A stretch of DNA of 7,772 nt, from positions 1-7,772 of the forward strand of contig JAIRTI010000030.1 of assembly GCA_031255035.1 (NCBI GenBank), in the 5' to 3' direction. Numbering within the stretch: the stretch's first letter is position 1; each line of letters opens with the position of its first letter. This DNA is from Desulfovibrio sp. (lineage in GTDB: Bacteria > Desulfobacterota > Desulfovibrionia > Desulfovibrionales > Desulfovibrionaceae). The position numbers and the translations under genes were made by a program. Shown in pieces: positions 6,909 to 7,772 of the stretch. The notes under the pieces are model-generated. The model saw nothing but the letters and a program-made list of their open reading frames with translations. It searched no databases and had not been told where the DNA came from.

Positions 6909-6971
6909 CCGGACGCGAGATCGCTCACCTTGCCGGCGGTTCGCGCGGAACACTTCGGCAGCGCGATCCGG
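6909..6971 (+). other. Nested stem structure in the motA leader
   Basis: Three nested stems can form. CCGGACGCG (6909-6917) pairs with CGCG plus TCCGG (6962-6971, one bulged A). TGCCG (6931-6935) pairs with CGGCA (6956-6960). GTTC (6939-6942) pairs with GAAC (6948-6951). It ends 31 bases before the motA start, between the candidate promoter and the ribosome binding site. In GC-rich DNA such pairing can arise by chance, and I do not recognise a known riboswitch here. Confidence 0.3.
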
Positions 6972-7002
6972 AGCGAGGGCGCGCCGCATAAGGGTATCTG
7001 TG

Positions 7003-7772
7003 ATGTTTGTTCTTATAGGTTTCTTCATCGTTTTCGGGTCGGTGCTTGGCGGCTACGCCATGCACAGTTCCAACTTTGCCGTTCTGGTGCAGCCCAATGA
7101 ACTGTTGATCATTTTCGGCGCGGGTTTCGGGTCCTTTGTCGCCTCAAACTCGCTGTTCACCCTGAAACTCGCGGCCAAAGGCCTGGGCCAAGTGTTCGGC
7201 AACGGCCCGTCCAAGGCCAAATACCTGGACATGTTGGCGCTGTTGTACGGCCTTTTCGCCAAAATGCAGCGCGAAGGCATCATCAGCGTTGAAAAAGACA
7301 TTGAACAGCCCGAATCCAGTGCCCTGTTCCAGCGCTACCCCACCATGGCCAAAGACAGGCACGCCTGCCTGTTTATCGGCGATACGCTCCGCATCTACCT
7401 TACCACCGGCAATGCCGGCGAACTGGACAAGCTCATGGGCGTGGACATGAGTTCCATGCACGACGAGGAAATGCTGCCGGCCCACTCCATCAGCCATATG
7501 GCGGACTCCCTGCCCGGTCTGGGCATCGTGGCCGCCGTCCTGGGCATCGTGGTCACCATGAGTCATATCAACGACGGCCCCGATGTGCTCGGCAACTCCG
7601 TGGCCGCCGCCCTGGTGGGCACCTTTCTCGGCATCCTGCTCTGTTACGGCTTTGTCGGCCCGCTGGGCGCCAAACTCGAAACCCTGGCCCATGAGCGGCA
7701 CCTGTTTTACCGCGCCATCCGTGAAGCCCTGGCCGCCGCCGTACGCGGCTCATCCCCGATCGTAGCTCTTGA
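7003..7772 (+). CDS. motA: Flagellar motor stator protein MotA, 3' end outside window
   Basis: MotA and MotB form the inner-membrane stator whose proton flow turns the flagellum. The frame is open to the window end and gives 256 codons, so the stop and probably motB lie downstream. The start MFVLIGFFIVFGSVLGGYAM aligns with the E. coli MotA start. QPNELLIIFGAGFGSF forms the second membrane segment. A cytoplasmic loop contains LLYGLFAKMQREG and SVEKDIEQP (E97 matches E. coli E98). Membrane segments three and four carry the two functional prolines, P171 in DSLPGLGIVAAVLG and P220 in GFVGPLG, equivalent to E. coli P173 and P222. The sequence resembles the long E. coli-type MotA, including VGTFLGILLCYGF. 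ATG 7003 has AAGGG (6990-6994) 8 bases upstream. An in-frame GTG directly before it (7000) is a less likely start. Proton rather than sodium use is inferred from the similarity to E. coli MotA. Confidence 0.95.
   Translation, partial: MFVLIGFFIVFGSVLGGYAMHSSNFAVLVQPNELLIIFGAGFGSFVASNSLFTLKLAAKGLGQVFGNGPSKAKYLDMLALLYGLFAKMQREGIISVEKDIEQPESSALFQRYPTMAKDRHACLFIGDTLRIYLTTGNAGELDKLMGVDMSSMHDEEMLPAHSISHMADSLPGLGIVAAVLGIVVTMSHINDGPDVLGNSVAAALVGTFLGILLCYGFVGPLGAKLETLAHERHLFYRAIREALAAAVRGSSPIVAL

Noticed and set aside
6983..6992. GCCGCATAA before motA, resembling the sigma-28 -10 box GCCGATAA
   Set aside because: It has an extra C and no TAAA-type -35 box at the proper distance upstream, and it overlaps the ribosome binding site region.

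Overview
The window is GC-rich chromosomal DNA from a flagellated Gram-negative bacterium. Every gene is on the + strand and packed tightly. The gene set and order (dprA, xseA, a lipoprotein M23 peptidase, xseB, ispA, dxs, then motA) fit a sulfate-reducing deltaproteobacterium of the Desulfovibrio kind. That placement rests on remembered gene order and protein character, not on a search. No rRNA, tRNA, CRISPR array, insertion sequence or phage gene is visible.

Layout: 1-792 is the C-terminal part of DprA, cut by the window edge. Next come xseA (825-2222), a LytM/M23 murein endopeptidase lipoprotein (2215-3357), xseB (3389-3640), ispA (3633-4544) and dxs (4599-6836). The dxs gene starts with GTG and carries an N-terminal extension of about 110 residues. 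After a 166-base gap, motA (7003 onward) runs off the right edge.

How the genes work together: XseA and XseB are the large and small subunits of exonuclease VII and degrade single-stranded DNA. DprA also handles single-stranded DNA, by loading RecA. Dxs makes 1-deoxy-D-xylulose 5-phosphate, which starts the MEP isoprenoid pathway. IspA makes farnesyl diphosphate, which feeds undecaprenyl phosphate and quinone side chains. The xseB-ispA-dxs order is the same as in Escherichia coli. The M23 peptidase, inserted between the two exonuclease VII subunit genes, remodels peptidoglycan, so the cluster mixes DNA processing with envelope precursor supply. Two junctions (xseA/M23 and xseB/ispA) overlap by exactly 8 bases and suggest translational coupling. 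The M23/xseB, ispA/dxs and dxs/motA junctions each carry a T-run with a nearby hairpin. MotA is the stator subunit of the flagellar motor and probably starts a separate transcription unit with its own promoter in the dxs-motA gap.

This is mainly an ordinary housekeeping region. I do not see an undescribed system. The points that deserve a second look are the DXS N-terminal extension with its A9 tract, the peptidase between xseA and xseB, the repeated T-run hairpins at gene junctions, and the folded leader in front of motA.
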